Source: Streptosporangium sp. NBC_01495
Lineage (GTDB): Bacteria; Actinomycetota; Actinomycetes; Streptosporangiales; Streptosporangiaceae
Assembly (NCBI RefSeq): GCF_036250735.1
Contig: NZ_CP109430.1
Coordinates: forward strand, 7,254,001-7,318,000
Direction: 5' to 3'
DNA length: 64,000 nucleotides
The notes under the pieces are model-generated. The model saw nothing but the letters and a program-made list of their open reading frames with translations, did no database searches and was not told the DNA's origin. Positions 44,019-53,144 of the stretch are shown here, piece after piece (within the stretch, counting starts at the first letter, position 1; each line of letters opens with the position of its first letter). A program made the position numbers and the translations under genes.

Positions 44019-44239
44019 AACGCCAAGCCTAGGGCTTCTCACACTGCGACCGCCTCCGGACGGACAAGCTCCCGCTTCCGCCCGCGTATCTCGTACGTTC
44101 AGGTCCGCACCTGCTCTCATACATCCAGGCATTCAGGTCTGCACCTGCGCGACCAACGCACCGGAATCGGCCCCGGTCACACCGCCACGCTGAGACTTCA
44201 CGGTCGGTACGTCCGGTCCGGACATCGCGGGATGTGATG

Positions 44240-45106
44240 TCAGACGGCCTGCGAGGCGGCGGCCTCGGGGCGCAGGTCGGCGAGGCTCATCCGGTGCGCG
44301 GGCTCGTCGGGCAGGACGATCCGGCGGGTGGGGGTGAGGCCCGGTCCGAGGTGGAGCAGCTCGCCGGGCTCCATCAGGCACCAGTCGGGATGGTCGTCCA
44401 TGCGTTCGCTGGCGACCACGAGGGCGGGGACATCGGCCAGGTCGCGGGAGCGGACGCGGATGCGACCGTCGGTGCCGCTCTGGTCGAGGTGCCGGCCACC
44501 GTGGCACCCGCCGGCGGCCCGCCGGAGCACATACAGCCCGTGGGTGTCGGGGTAGCGCAGCGCCCACAGATCCTGCGGGGTGGTGAGGACCAGGTTGAGG
44601 GCGTAGACGGGCAGGTTCTCGGCGACCCAGCGGGCGGCGGCCTCGATACCGGCGGCGACGTCGCCGCCGTGCGCCCTGGTCTCACGGGTGATCAGCGCGA
44701 AGAAACGCTCGGAGTCGGTCTCCCCCTCGACCAGTTCCCGATACTCGCCCAGCTCCGCGTCGAGGTCGTCCAACCCCTCGATCACCCCGTTGTGGGCGAA
44801 GAGCCGCCCGTCCTGCAGGAAGGGATGCGTGTTGCGTTCCTCCAGGCCACCGGTGGAGGCGAAACGCACGTGGGCCACGAAGGTGGCGGACTCCGCCTCC
44901 TTGGCCTCCTCGGCGAAACACCGGTCCTGGTAGGCGGCGACGGGGGCCTTGTGCACCTTCGGGGTGCCGTCGGTGTCGAAGTACCCCAGACCGATCCCGT
45001 CGGGATAATGGCGGCTCTGCTCGCTGACGCTGTCCGGCGCGTCCAGGAGCCAGAAGGTGGCACACGTACGCCGAGGCGCGCTGCTCAAGCCGAACAGACG
45101 GCACAT
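44240..45106 (-). CDS. Class II glutamine amidotransferase (EgtC/YafJ-like)
   Basis: The 288-residue protein starts MCRLFGLSSAP at ATG 45106, placing the N-terminal nucleophile Cys at position 2. Family motifs FVAHVRFASTGG, NTHPFLQDGRLFAHNG and the helix ELGEYRELVEGETDSERFF are all present. Such Ntn-hydrolases remove amide or glutamyl groups. In ergothioneine clusters the enzyme sits with egtB/egtD, which are absent here, so the exact substrate is open. Confidence 0.88.
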   Translation of the reverse strand: MCRLFGLSSAPRRTCATFWLLDAPDSVSEQSRHYPDGIGLGYFDTDGTPKVHKAPVAAYQDRCFAEEAKEAESATFVAHVRFASTGGLEERNTHPFLQDGRLFAHNGVIEGLDDLDAELGEYRELVEGETDSERFFALITRETRAHGGDVAAGIEAAARWVAENLPVYALNLVLTTPQDLWALRYPDTHGLYVLRRAAGGCHGGRHLDQSGTDGRIRVRSRDLADVPALVVASERMDDHPDWCLMEPGELLHLGPGLTPTRRIVLPDEPAHRMSLADLRPEAAASQAV

Positions 45107-45632
45107 CCCAACATCCCCTTCTCCCTCGTCCTCCGCCCACACCGGTCTTCCCCCGACCGGCGCGGACGTCTCCGGGCGCCACCGTCAGCCGTCAGACATG
45201 ACCGTGGTGCCGAGGAATCTTGCTCTCGCTACCGTTCGCGAAGCCTCCGGCGTCATCGGCGGTGCGGTGCGCCCCGCCCCCAGCCGACCCCGCGCGGGTC
45301 CTCCGTCAACAGATCGGCCAGGTCGTGACCGAAACCGTTGCGGACGACGACGCGCTTCCCGCTCCCGGTGTGACCGGGCCGCCCCAGAGGCGTCGTCCGT
45401 GTCCTTTCCGAGCTGATCAAGCACCGTGAGCTGGAGTTTTCCCCTGGACGGGGTACCCCGCCACCGCCGCTCGACACTCTCGCCGAAGATCGGGAGTCAG
45501 AGCGTGAGGACGTTGAGGGGCCTCTCCTCGACGCGACCGGAGCCCGAGCCCGGCCGGACTTGTCGACCAGGTTTCCCTGATTGGCCGGATCGACTTCATC
45601 GGTCGGTGGCGGGAGGCTGCTGAGAATCGCTC
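45107..45632. other. Gene-free intergenic region
   Basis: I find no convincing gene in this ~525 bp. Short frames on both strands have shadow-like composition. It must carry the promoters of the divergent amidotransferase and phosphoesterase genes. Confidence 0.45.
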
Positions 45633-46595
45633 ATGCGTAAACCCCTGTTTGTGGCAGCCGTTATGGCGGCCTCGCTGGCCGCCGGTGTCCTGCCGTCCAT
45701 CGCCGAGGCCCAGACGGGCCGCGGCCCCGCCGTGACCTTCGCCCTGCTCGGCGACACACCGTACGGCGACGCGCAGCGCGCCGAGTTCCCCGCCCTCGTC
45801 AAGGACGTCAACACCGACCGGAACGTGCGCTTCGTACTGCACGCGGGTGACATCAAGGACGGTTCCTCCACCTGCGACGACGCGCGCTTCGCCGACCTGG
45901 CCAAACTGTTCGGCACCTTCGACGACCCGTTCGTGCTGACCCCCGGCGACAACGACTGGACCGACTGCCACCGCACCACGGCGGGGGGCTACCTGCCCAC
46001 CGAGCGCCTCGACGCGCTCCGCCGGGTGTTCTTCCCGATTCCCGGCCGTACTCCCGGCCGCCACTCGATGCCGGTCCTCACCCAGGCCGTCGACCGGCGC
46101 CACCGTGACTACCGCGAGAACGTGCTCTTCACGCGTGAGCGCGTCGTCTTCGCCGCGGTGCACGTCGTCGGCAGCGACAACGACCTGGCGCCGTGGGCCC
46201 AGCTGCCAGGCGGGGACCGGCCCGAGCCGCGGAAGGCCGAGTTCGAGGCTCGCGAGGCCGCCGCGCTCGACTGGATCGACACGGCGTTCGCCACCGCCAG
46301 GCTCACCCGCGCCCCGGGTGTGCTGCTGCTCATGCAGGCCGAGCCCGTCGAGACCCCCGGGTTCACGAAGATCCGCAAGCGCGTGATCGACAGGGCCCGC
46401 GCGTACGGCAAGCCGGTCCTGCTCGTGCACGGCGACGAACACGTCTACGAGGTGGAACCGTCCTACGCGGGGGTGCCCAACCTGACCCGGCTGGAGACGT
46501 ACGGTTCCACCGCGACCCAGTGGCTGCGCGTCACCGCCGCCCCCAAGGCGCCCGGAGTCTTCTCCTGGGAGCCGCAGACGGTGACGTCCCGATAA
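45633..46595 (+). CDS. Secreted calcineurin-like metallophosphoesterase
   Basis: The protein has 320 residues. A signal peptide (MRKPLFVAAVMAASLAAGVLPSIAEA) is followed by the metallophosphoesterase motifs FALLGDTPYGDA, LHAGDIKDGSS, LTPGDNDWTDCHR and LLVHGDEHVYEVE, which ligate the two metals. Cysteines in the TCDD and TDCH segments may pair outside the cell. The gene is transcribed alone and ends in the hairpin 46671..46700. Substrate unknown. Confidence 0.88.
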   Translation: MRKPLFVAAVMAASLAAGVLPSIAEAQTGRGPAVTFALLGDTPYGDAQRAEFPALVKDVNTDRNVRFVLHAGDIKDGSSTCDDARFADLAKLFGTFDDPFVLTPGDNDWTDCHRTTAGGYLPTERLDALRRVFFPIPGRTPGRHSMPVLTQAVDRRHRDYRENVLFTRERVVFAAVHVVGSDNDLAPWAQLPGGDRPEPRKAEFEAREAAALDWIDTAFATARLTRAPGVLLLMQAEPVETPGFTKIRKRVIDRARAYGKPVLLVHGDEHVYEVEPSYAGVPNLTRLETYGSTATQWLRVTAAPKAPGVFSWEPQTVTSR

Positions 46596-46670
46596 CCGGC
46601 CCTTCCCACCGGCACGTGGACGCCCCGGTGTCGCGAACTCCGCCGGCGCGGACGCCGCACCGGGGCACAC

Positions 46671-46700
46671 GCCGTTCCCCGACACTCGTCGGGGAACGGC
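46671..46700. terminator. Hairpin between convergent genes
   Basis: A perfect 13-bp stem (46671-46683 and 46688-46700) with a 4-nt loop sits between two convergent stop codons (46595 plus, 46725 minus). A T tract is lacking, as is common in high-GC terminators; it can serve both strands. Confidence 0.75.
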
Positions 46701-46724
46701 TCCCCGCGACCGCCCCGACGACGC

Positions 46725-47567
46725 TCACCCCCGGGGCACGTCACTCTCGCTCGTCCCGGCACTCCTGCTCGTCCCGGCGCGACCACTCGTCCCGGCGCGA
46801 CCTGACGAGGGCGTGCCCGGCGGGAGCGCGCCCGTCCGGGAACGCGGTGCCGGCCACACGTGCCACGCGACCGCGTAGCAGAGCAGGACGGTGCCGAACC
46901 CGACCGTCCCGCCCAGGATCACGCAGCGCACCAGGTCGTACAGGCTCACCGCGGCACGGTCACCGCTCCCCAGGATGACCGCGCCGGCGACCGCGGCGAC
47001 CGCCCCGGCGACCAGGACCCACCCGCGTGACCGTCCCGTCACGCCGGGCCGGGGCTCCGGCCGTACGGCGGCGCGCCGGTACCACAGGACGAACCAGCCG
47101 GCCAGGACCACGAGCCCGCCCAGCGAGCTGACATACATCACCACGTTGAACACCCGGTGCGCTCCGACGACCGAGACGCGCATCACCGGCCAGTGCACCA
47201 CGGCGAAGCCCCCCACCTGAGTGAACCCGTCCCACACCAGGTGCGTGGCGACGCCGGCCGCCAGCGCGGCCATCACCGCGACCCCGCGCCCGGACGGCGC
47301 CCGGACGGGCAGCCGCGCGCGCAACCCGTCCGGGGCCAGCGCCGTCAGTGGCGCGCGCAGCAGAAGGTGGAAGACGACGAGCACCGCGACTCCCGCGGGC
47401 AGGTCCACCAGCACGGCGCCCAGCCAGCCGTGGGTGGTCTTCGAGGAGAAGGGCAGCGGCAGGTAGTACGGCAGGTCGGGCACCATCGCGCCCACCGCCA
47501 GCGCCGAGGGGGGCAGCCGGCACCGCAGCGGCAGGATCGCGACGGTATGGCTCAGGGTGAAGGGCAC
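46725..47567 (-). CDS. DUF4184 integral membrane protein
   Basis: The protein has 280 residues. The opening MPFTLSHTVAILPL, then LAVGAMVPDLPYYLP and GVATHLVWDGFTQVGGF, is diagnostic of DUF4184. At least six hydrophobic helices follow. The C-terminal tail is a degenerate repeat (SGRAGTSGRAGTSRSAGTSE) encoded by near-identical 15-bp units. Function unknown; the family is related to metal-dependent membrane hydrolases by its His/Asp pattern. Confidence 0.85.
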   Translation of the reverse strand: MPFTLSHTVAILPLRCRLPPSALAVGAMVPDLPYYLPLPFSSKTTHGWLGAVLVDLPAGVAVLVVFHLLLRAPLTALAPDGLRARLPVRAPSGRGVAVMAALAAGVATHLVWDGFTQVGGFAVVHWPVMRVSVVGAHRVFNVVMYVSSLGGLVVLAGWFVLWYRRAAVRPEPRPGVTGRSRGWVLVAGAVAAVAGAVILGSGDRAAVSLYDLVRCVILGGTVGFGTVLLCYAVAWHVWPAPRSRTGALPPGTPSSGRAGTSGRAGTSRSAGTSESDVPRG

Positions 47568-47726
47568 GCCCCATTATCGGCGTCGTCGACGCGGGCGGTG
47601 ATCATGCCGGACGGCCGGTCGTCCACCGCCCGGACGCACGAGAGGCGCCTGCTCCGGCGGAATTGTCGGCGGGTCCTGCCAGGATCTCGCCACCTGACCG
47701 AAGACCTGATCTTGGAGATTCACGCC

Positions 47727-50609
47727 ATGGAAGCGAAGGACGTCCGGCCGGCCGCCTGGGACGGGGTGCGCGCGCTCATCGACACCGGCGACGTGGCCGG
47801 GATCGTGAAGGCCGTGACGGCGCTCGACGACGCCGGACGGCGTGAGGTGGCGCGCGAGCTGCCCGGATACGTCACGGTGCTCCAGGAGAGGGAACAGCGG
47901 TCGCTGGCGGAGCGCGAGGCCAGGCTCGACCGGGCGCGGCAGGACCGGCAGGAGGAGCTGCTGCGGTGGCGTGACACCGGGGAGATCTCCGAGGACCAGT
48001 ACCAGCGAGCATGGTCCATGACCTGGGACGACTACGACGGGTGGGAGGGCGCCTCCGGGGGCGACGGCTGGATCGAGCCGATGCGGATCGCGGGCGCGGG
48101 CACGATCGGCGGCGCCGCGGCCGTGGTGACGTGGATCAACCGCAGGGAGTTCGAGCGCTGGGACCTCGACGATGCCCGGGTGGTCGACGGGATCGAGCCG
48201 CTGCTCGAAGTGATCGCCTCGCGGCCCGCCGCGTGGCAGGCCGACCTGGCCGTACGGGTCGCGCTCCGGCTCCGTCCCCGGCGTCGCCGCGCCCCTCGTG
48301 ACCGGAACCTGCCGCTCGCGTTCGCCCTGCTCCGCCGTACCGGCGCCACCCCGCCCGCGCACGACCCGCTCGTGGTGGGGTGGGTGTCCCGGGACGCCAG
48401 GCTCGGCGAGCTGCGGGCCGATCCGCTGCTCGACCACCTGCTGCCGCGGCTCTTCGAGGCCGAGGGCATCGGCCGGGCACTGCGCGACGAGCGGTCCGGT
48501 CCGGGCGGCACCACCCGCTGGCTCGGCGCCCTCCGCACCCTCGCGGCCGAGGGCCGGGTGCCGCGCGAGCTGCTGCTCAACGGCTGCCGGAGCCGCTTCC
48601 TGCGCGGAGGCGAAGGCCCCGACCTGCGGTTCTTCGCGCGCCTGCACGAGCTGCTCGACCCCACTCCGGCCGAGATCGAGCCGCACGCCGTCGACTACCT
48701 GAGGCTCCTGCCCACCGCGCCGGGCCCGGTGGCCGAGCTGTCGCTGAAGCACGTGCGCCGGTTGGACGGCCTCGATCCGGCGGACGTGGTGGAGGCACTG
48801 GAAGGGCTGCTGTTCCGCGCGGAGGGCGGGCTGGTGCGCACCGGTCTGGCCTGGCTGGAGGAGTCCATACGGCGGTCGCCGGGCCGGGCCGACGAGCTGG
48901 CTCCCGCCCTGGCCATGGCGTTCGGCCACGAGGCGCGGGCCGTGCGGGAAAGGGCCGTGCGCCTCGCGGTCCGGCACGCCGCGCACCTCACCGCGCTCGG
49001 CGCCGAGATCCTCCGCGGCGGCATGGGCACGCTCACGCCCGACCTGCACAACCGGCTGGCCGCGGCCGTCGGCGGCGAGCGCGTCGAGGAGCCAGAACCC
49101 GCATCGGTGCCCGAACCCGCGCCCGAGGAGGTCTTCGTGCCACGGCGGCTGCCCGACCCGCCCCGTCCTGTCCCGGTCGTCGCGCCGCCGGACACGCCGG
49201 GTCAGCTGGCCGGCATGTACCGGCGCGACGGCTGGCGGGTGGCCGAACGCCGCCTGTCCGCCTTCGTCCGGCTGGCCGCGCGGGACAGGGAGTCGCTGCG
49301 CGCCGCCCTGACGCCGCTCTTCGCGCGCGAGGAGGAGCCGTGGCACCCGGACGAGTGGCGGGAACACGGCGACTGGATGACCGCCTTCGCGGCCGAGCTG
49401 GCCGACCCCGGGCGGACGTACGAGACCGGCCGCGTCGCGTTCGTCAACCGGGCCCGTCGCGAGCGCGGGCTTCCGCCCGTCGTGTACGAGGAGCCCGACC
49501 ACCTGCCGGAGCGCAGGCGCGCCTCGCCGCTGCACCGCTTCGTCCTGCTCCGGCACGCGGAGATCCTCGACGCGCTGCGGGCCGGGACCCTGCCGCCGCT
49601 GCTGCTCGCCACGCCGACCCTGTCCAACGGCCTGCTCGACCCGGCCGAGCTGGTGTCCAGGCTGGAGACCCTGGAGGCGGCCGACGTGACGCCGCTGTCC
49701 GCCGACTTCCAGCAGGCGCTGCTCAGGCTGCCCCGCCGCGTCGACCCGGCGGTGACCGTACGGGCGGAGGCCCTGAGGTCGGAGGCGGGCCGCCGGGCGG
49801 CCCGCTGGATGGCCGAGGGCGGGCTGCCCGACCCCGTCGTGCGGGTGACCCGGTCGGGAGAGAACGACGGGCTCGGTTCGAGCGTCTGGATGGCCTGCAC
49901 CGTCCAGGCCGAGCCCACCGGCCTGCCGCTGGTCGACGAGCTGCTCGCCGACCAGCCCCGGCACGTCAACTTCATGGCGGACGGGCACCTCGGCGGGTTG
50001 ATGGAATGGTGGGCCGCCGTCCTGCCCTCCCACCGGGAAGTGGTCGCCGCCCACCTCGTCCCGCACCAGCCGGTGCCCGACTGGAGCGCGGCGATGGACT
50101 CGCTGCGCCTGGTCGACCTCGCCGCCGCGGAGGGACCCGCCGGGCGGGCCGTCGCCGTCCTGCTCGCCCACCGGACCTTCCCCGGGCCGTTCGCCCACGA
50201 CGACAGCCTCCCCGCGTTCACCGCCCTCCGGCAGCTGGCCGCCGCCGGAGACCTCCCGGCCGAGGAGATCGGCGCGGAGCTCGCGGAGCGGGTGGTCAGG
50301 GGCGAGATCACGCCGAAGCTCCTGCTGGGTGCCCTCGAGGCCGAGGCCGCGGACGGAGCCCACCGTGAGATGTGGCGAATCCTCGCCGTGGCGCTGCCCT
50401 CCATGCTCCCCGCCCCCGACAGCCGCCCCACGCCCGCCCACGCCGACCTGGTCGCCCGGGCGGCCCGCCTCGCCCGCTGGGCACGGGCGCGAGGACGGAT
50501 CCCCGCCCTGACCGAGCTCGCCGCGCGCAAGGGCCGCAGCCACGTCTTCCGGCACGCCAGGGCCCTCGACGATCAGCTGGCGTCACCGGCCGCGGACACC
50601 GACGGCTGA
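47727..50609 (+). CDS. Large DUF6493-like hypothetical protein
   Basis: The protein has 960 residues from ATG 47727, which has GGAG upstream; the frame to 47157 is a shadow. It opens with VRALIDTGDVAGIVKAVTAL, DDAGRREVARELPGYV, the hallmark of this group. Long helical, HEAT-like repeats follow (ADELAPALAMAFGHEARAVRERAVRLAVRHA). The family is unassigned in function, often linked to SWIM zinc-finger genes. No catalytic motif is evident. Confidence 0.65.
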   Translation: MEAKDVRPAAWDGVRALIDTGDVAGIVKAVTALDDAGRREVARELPGYVTVLQEREQRSLAEREARLDRARQDRQEELLRWRDTGEISEDQYQRAWSMTWDDYDGWEGASGGDGWIEPMRIAGAGTIGGAAAVVTWINRREFERWDLDDARVVDGIEPLLEVIASRPAAWQADLAVRVALRLRPRRRRAPRDRNLPLAFALLRRTGATPPAHDPLVVGWVSRDARLGELRADPLLDHLLPRLFEAEGIGRALRDERSGPGGTTRWLGALRTLAAEGRVPRELLLNGCRSRFLRGGEGPDLRFFARLHELLDPTPAEIEPHAVDYLRLLPTAPGPVAELSLKHVRRLDGLDPADVVEALEGLLFRAEGGLVRTGLAWLEESIRRSPGRADELAPALAMAFGHEARAVRERAVRLAVRHAAHLTALGAEILRGGMGTLTPDLHNRLAAAVGGERVEEPEPASVPEPAPEEVFVPRRLPDPPRPVPVVAPPDTPGQLAGMYRRDGWRVAERRLSAFVRLAARDRESLRAALTPLFAREEEPWHPDEWREHGDWMTAFAAELADPGRTYETGRVAFVNRARRERGLPPVVYEEPDHLPERRRASPLHRFVLLRHAEILDALRAGTLPPLLLATPTLSNGLLDPAELVSRLETLEAADVTPLSADFQQALLRLPRRVDPAVTVRAEALRSEAGRRAARWMAEGGLPDPVVRVTRSGENDGLGSSVWMACTVQAEPTGLPLVDELLADQPRHVNFMADGHLGGLMEWWAAVLPSHREVVAAHLVPHQPVPDWSAAMDSLRLVDLAAAEGPAGRAVAVLLAHRTFPGPFAHDDSLPAFTALRQLAAAGDLPAEEIGAELAERVVRGEITPKLLLGALEAEAADGAHREMWRILAVALPSMLPAPDSRPTPAHADLVARAARLARWARARGRIPALTELAARKGRSHVFRHARALDDQLASPAADTDG

Positions 50610-50737
50610 GGCGGGAGCCGCTTCAGCGGACCACCATGGGGGCGCAGGGACGGCCGTCGGCGGGCCCGTGGCCCGTGACCGTGGTCCGTAACCGTCGTGC
50701 GTGATCGTCGTGCGTGATCGTCGTGCGCGGACGTCGT

Positions 50738-50870
50738 GCGCGGACGTCGCGCGTGAAAGCACATCGGCGGATCGGGTGATGAAAGGTGACCGCTGAGTCC
50801 GTGAACGTCGCGCGCGGACGTCGTCCGTGAAAGCAGATCGGCGGATCGGGTGATGAAGGGTGACCGCTGA
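50738..50870. repeat. Direct repeat upstream of the sigma-factor gene
   Basis: Two ~60-bp units, each running from a GCGCGGACGTCG segment through CGGCGGATCGGGTGATGAA to GGTGACCGCTGA, recur at ~74-bp spacing. They differ at few positions. Shorter CGTCGTGCGTGATC-type units precede them (50690-50740). Confidence 0.85.
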
Positions 50871-50907
50871 TCGCGTCCGAAGGGTTGCACATGACGGGAA
50901 GACCATC

Positions 50908-51510
50908 GTGACCACGATGTCCTGGACCGCTCGTCCGGCGGACGACGCCGAGGTCGTCCGGCTCTCCCTCGTCGAGTCCGAGCGGTTCAGCGCGATCTTC
51001 GACCTGCACTTCCACGAGATCCACCGCTATGTCGCCCAGCGGCTCGGCGCCGACATCGCGGAGGACGTCGTGGCGGAGACGTTTCTCACCGCGTTCCGCA
51101 AACGGGCGCTCTACGACCCGTCGCGCGCCGGCGTGCGGGCGTGGTTGTACGGCATCGCGACCAACCTCATCGGCAAGCAGCGCCGCGTCGAGGTGCGCAC
51201 GCTGCGCGCGCTCGGGCGCCACGGCCCGGATCCCGACTTCCCCGGGCACGAGGAACGGGTCGCGGCGCGGGTCAGCGCGGAGAGCCTGCGGCCGAGCCTG
51301 GCAACGGCCCTGGCCGGGCTCCACCGGCGAGACCGCGACGTCCTGCTCCTCGTGGCCCTGGCCGGGCTCAGCCACGAGGAGATCTCCAGCGCCCTGGGCA
51401 TCCCGTACGGAACCGTCGGGTCACGCCTGAACCGAGCCAGGAAAAAGCTGCGCACCGCGCTGGGTGGCACCAATCCCATGCTCGAACCCGAGGAGACCGA
51501 TCATGGATGA
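50908..51510 (+). CDS. ECF-type RNA polymerase sigma factor
   Basis: The protein has 200 residues from GTG 50908, which has GGGAAG upstream; ATG 50917 is possible. Region 2 reads FSAIFDLHFHEIHRYVAQRLG, then AEDVVAETFLTAFRKR. Region 4 reads LHRRDRDVLLLVALAGLSHE, then EISSALGIPYGTVGSRLNRARKKL. The stop overlaps the next gene by ~8 nt, so both are coupled. Its partner is a CU044_5270-type protein, which may act as anti-sigma or sensor. Confidence 0.9.
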   Translation: MTTMSWTARPADDAEVVRLSLVESERFSAIFDLHFHEIHRYVAQRLGADIAEDVVAETFLTAFRKRALYDPSRAGVRAWLYGIATNLIGKQRRVEVRTLRALGRHGPDPDFPGHEERVAARVSAESLRPSLATALAGLHRRDRDVLLLVALAGLSHEEISSALGIPYGTVGSRLNRARKKLRTALGGTNPMLEPEETDHG

Positions 51511-52735
51511 GCTGGACAGGGTCCGTGAGCTGTACGGCGAGCCGCAGGCCGACCCGTTCCTCAAGGCCAGGGTGTTCGAGCGGCTGGAGGCCGAACCCCG
51601 TCGCCGTCGCCGATTTCCGTGGACGATGGCGGTGACCGGTCTCGCCACCGCCGTGGCCGTGACCGTAGCGGTGGCGGTGACCGTCCCGGCGACGACCGGG
51701 AGCCCGACCCCGGAGATCTCCGGACGGTCTGTCCTCCTCGCGGCGGCGACCAGGGCGGAGGCCGATCCCGCGACGACGGGCGCGTACTGGCGCGTCAGGA
51801 AGCTGCACCGCAGAACGCACCCGGAGCCGTTGGGAAGGGGCGAGAACCGCTACCGGGTGGTGGAGTCGTGGCTCACCGAGCAGTGGGCCGCCAGGGACGG
51901 CAGGATCTGGGCCGGTTCCCGGGCGCTGGGGGCGCGCCCGGGGAGCGAGGCCGACACGGAGGCGTGGCGCCGTGACGGGTCTCCCACCGAGTGGAGGGGT
52001 GTGGCCCCGTCATGGAACCCGCCGCGGAATCCGCCACAGGACCCGTCACGGAATCCGTCACAGGATCCGTCGCGAGGCCCGTCACGGGACTCGTCGCGAG
52101 GCCCGTCACAGGACCCTTCGCAAAGCCCGTCACAGGACCCTTCGCAAAGCTCCTCACAGGACCCTTCGCAAAGCTCCTCACGAGGCCCGTCACAGGGCGA
52201 GGGAGGAGCGCTGTCCGCGTCGCCGGGCGAAGGCCTGCTCAGGGCCGTCACCGGCAGGGCGGCTTTCAGCATGGCCGGTCACGACATGACCTTCGAGCAG
52301 ATCCGGGAGCTCCCGGCCGACCCCGCCGTCCTGAAGGACCGGATCTCCGGGATGGTGCGAGACGCGCCGGACGGCCCTGACGGCGGTGTCCTGGCGGACG
52401 CGCTCAGCGGCCTGCTGTGGAGCAAGCCGTCGTCGCCCGAGGTTCGGGCGGCCGCCTACCGGGCCCTGGCGGAGCTGCCGAACGTCCGCTACCTGGGTAC
52501 GGCGACGGACGAGCGGGGCCGGAAGGGGGCCGCGTTCTCCTTCACCGTACGAACCTCCCCGGCCGTCCCCGTCCCCATCCCCGTCCAGCGGACGCTGATC
52601 ATCGACGTCGCCAGCTCCCGGGTGCTGTCCTCGACCGACACGGGGGGCGGCCCGGGGGCCGTGGGGGACGAGGTCGAGGTGGTCCTGGAGGCGGGCTGGA
52701 CGGACGACAGACCCACCCCGCCCGCACTCCCGTAA
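51503..52735 (+). CDS. CU044_5270-family membrane protein with expanded repeat linker
   Basis: The protein has 410 residues. A cytoplasmic N-terminus (MDELDRVRELYGEPQADPF) leads to one membrane helix (TMAVTGLATAVAVTVAVAVTV). The extracellular part (YWRVRKLHRR, ELPNVRYLGTATDERGRKGAAF) is typical of this family, which is almost always encoded after an ECF sigma factor. Residues ~170-231 are a repeat tract (DPSQSSSQDPSQ) from 24-bp units, not usual in the family. A role in sigma control is inferred. Confidence 0.8.
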   Translation: MDELDRVRELYGEPQADPFLKARVFERLEAEPRRRRRFPWTMAVTGLATAVAVTVAVAVTVPATTGSPTPEISGRSVLLAAATRAEADPATTGAYWRVRKLHRRTHPEPLGRGENRYRVVESWLTEQWAARDGRIWAGSRALGARPGSEADTEAWRRDGSPTEWRGVAPSWNPPRNPPQDPSRNPSQDPSRGPSRDSSRGPSQDPSQSPSQDPSQSSSQDPSQSSSRGPSQGEGGALSASPGEGLLRAVTGRAAFSMAGHDMTFEQIRELPADPAVLKDRISGMVRDAPDGPDGGVLADALSGLLWSKPSSPEVRAAAYRALAELPNVRYLGTATDERGRKGAAFSFTVRTSPAVPVPIPVQRTLIIDVASSRVLSSTDTGGGPGAVGDEVEVVLEAGWTDDRPTPPALP

Positions 52736-52960
52736 CCCACCTGCCGTCTCCGGGCCGCGCCGGCCCGACCCCGTCCCACACCCCCATAACCCACCCGCCC
52801 TCGCCGAACCACGCCGGACCGGCCCTCGTCTCCACACTCCCGTAACCCATCCGCCCTCACCGGACCGGCCATCGTTTCCACACTCCCGTGGCCCACCCGC
52901 CGTCTCCGGGCCGCGCCGACCCGGTCCGGCATCCTCTCCGGACCACGGCGGGCCGGCCGG
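52725..52960. repeat. Degenerate tandem repeats in the 52736-53144 intergenic region
   Basis: Units beginning CTCCCGTAACCCAC or close variants recur near 52727, 52783, 52835 and 52880, with following CCGCCCTC and GGACCGGCC segments. Spacing is ~45-56 bp. The first overlaps the stop of the CU044_5270 gene. The rest of the ~400 bp gap has no convincing gene. Confidence 0.75.
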
Positions 52961-53144
52961 TCGTCGTCTCCGGGCACCCGTGGCCCGGCCATGTCCGCCG
53001 ACCTTCCCCACCGGTTCGTGGAGCCCGCACCGGTGTGAGACCGGCGGAGCTCGGGCCCCGGCCGCCCCCGTTCAGCCACGCCCGCCCCGGCGCACGTTCC
53101 GCGGGCGTGAAGACGCCCGTACCAGCACCCTTTGGAGCGATCAC

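Noticed and set aside
47574..50555. 993-residue minus-strand frame
   Set aside because: It is antisense to the 960-residue gene at 47727, with shadow composition rich in G, R and Q.
50690..50880. Candidate CRISPR-like array
   Set aside because: Only two long units are present, with no evenly sized unique spacers and no cas genes; it is a plain direct duplication.
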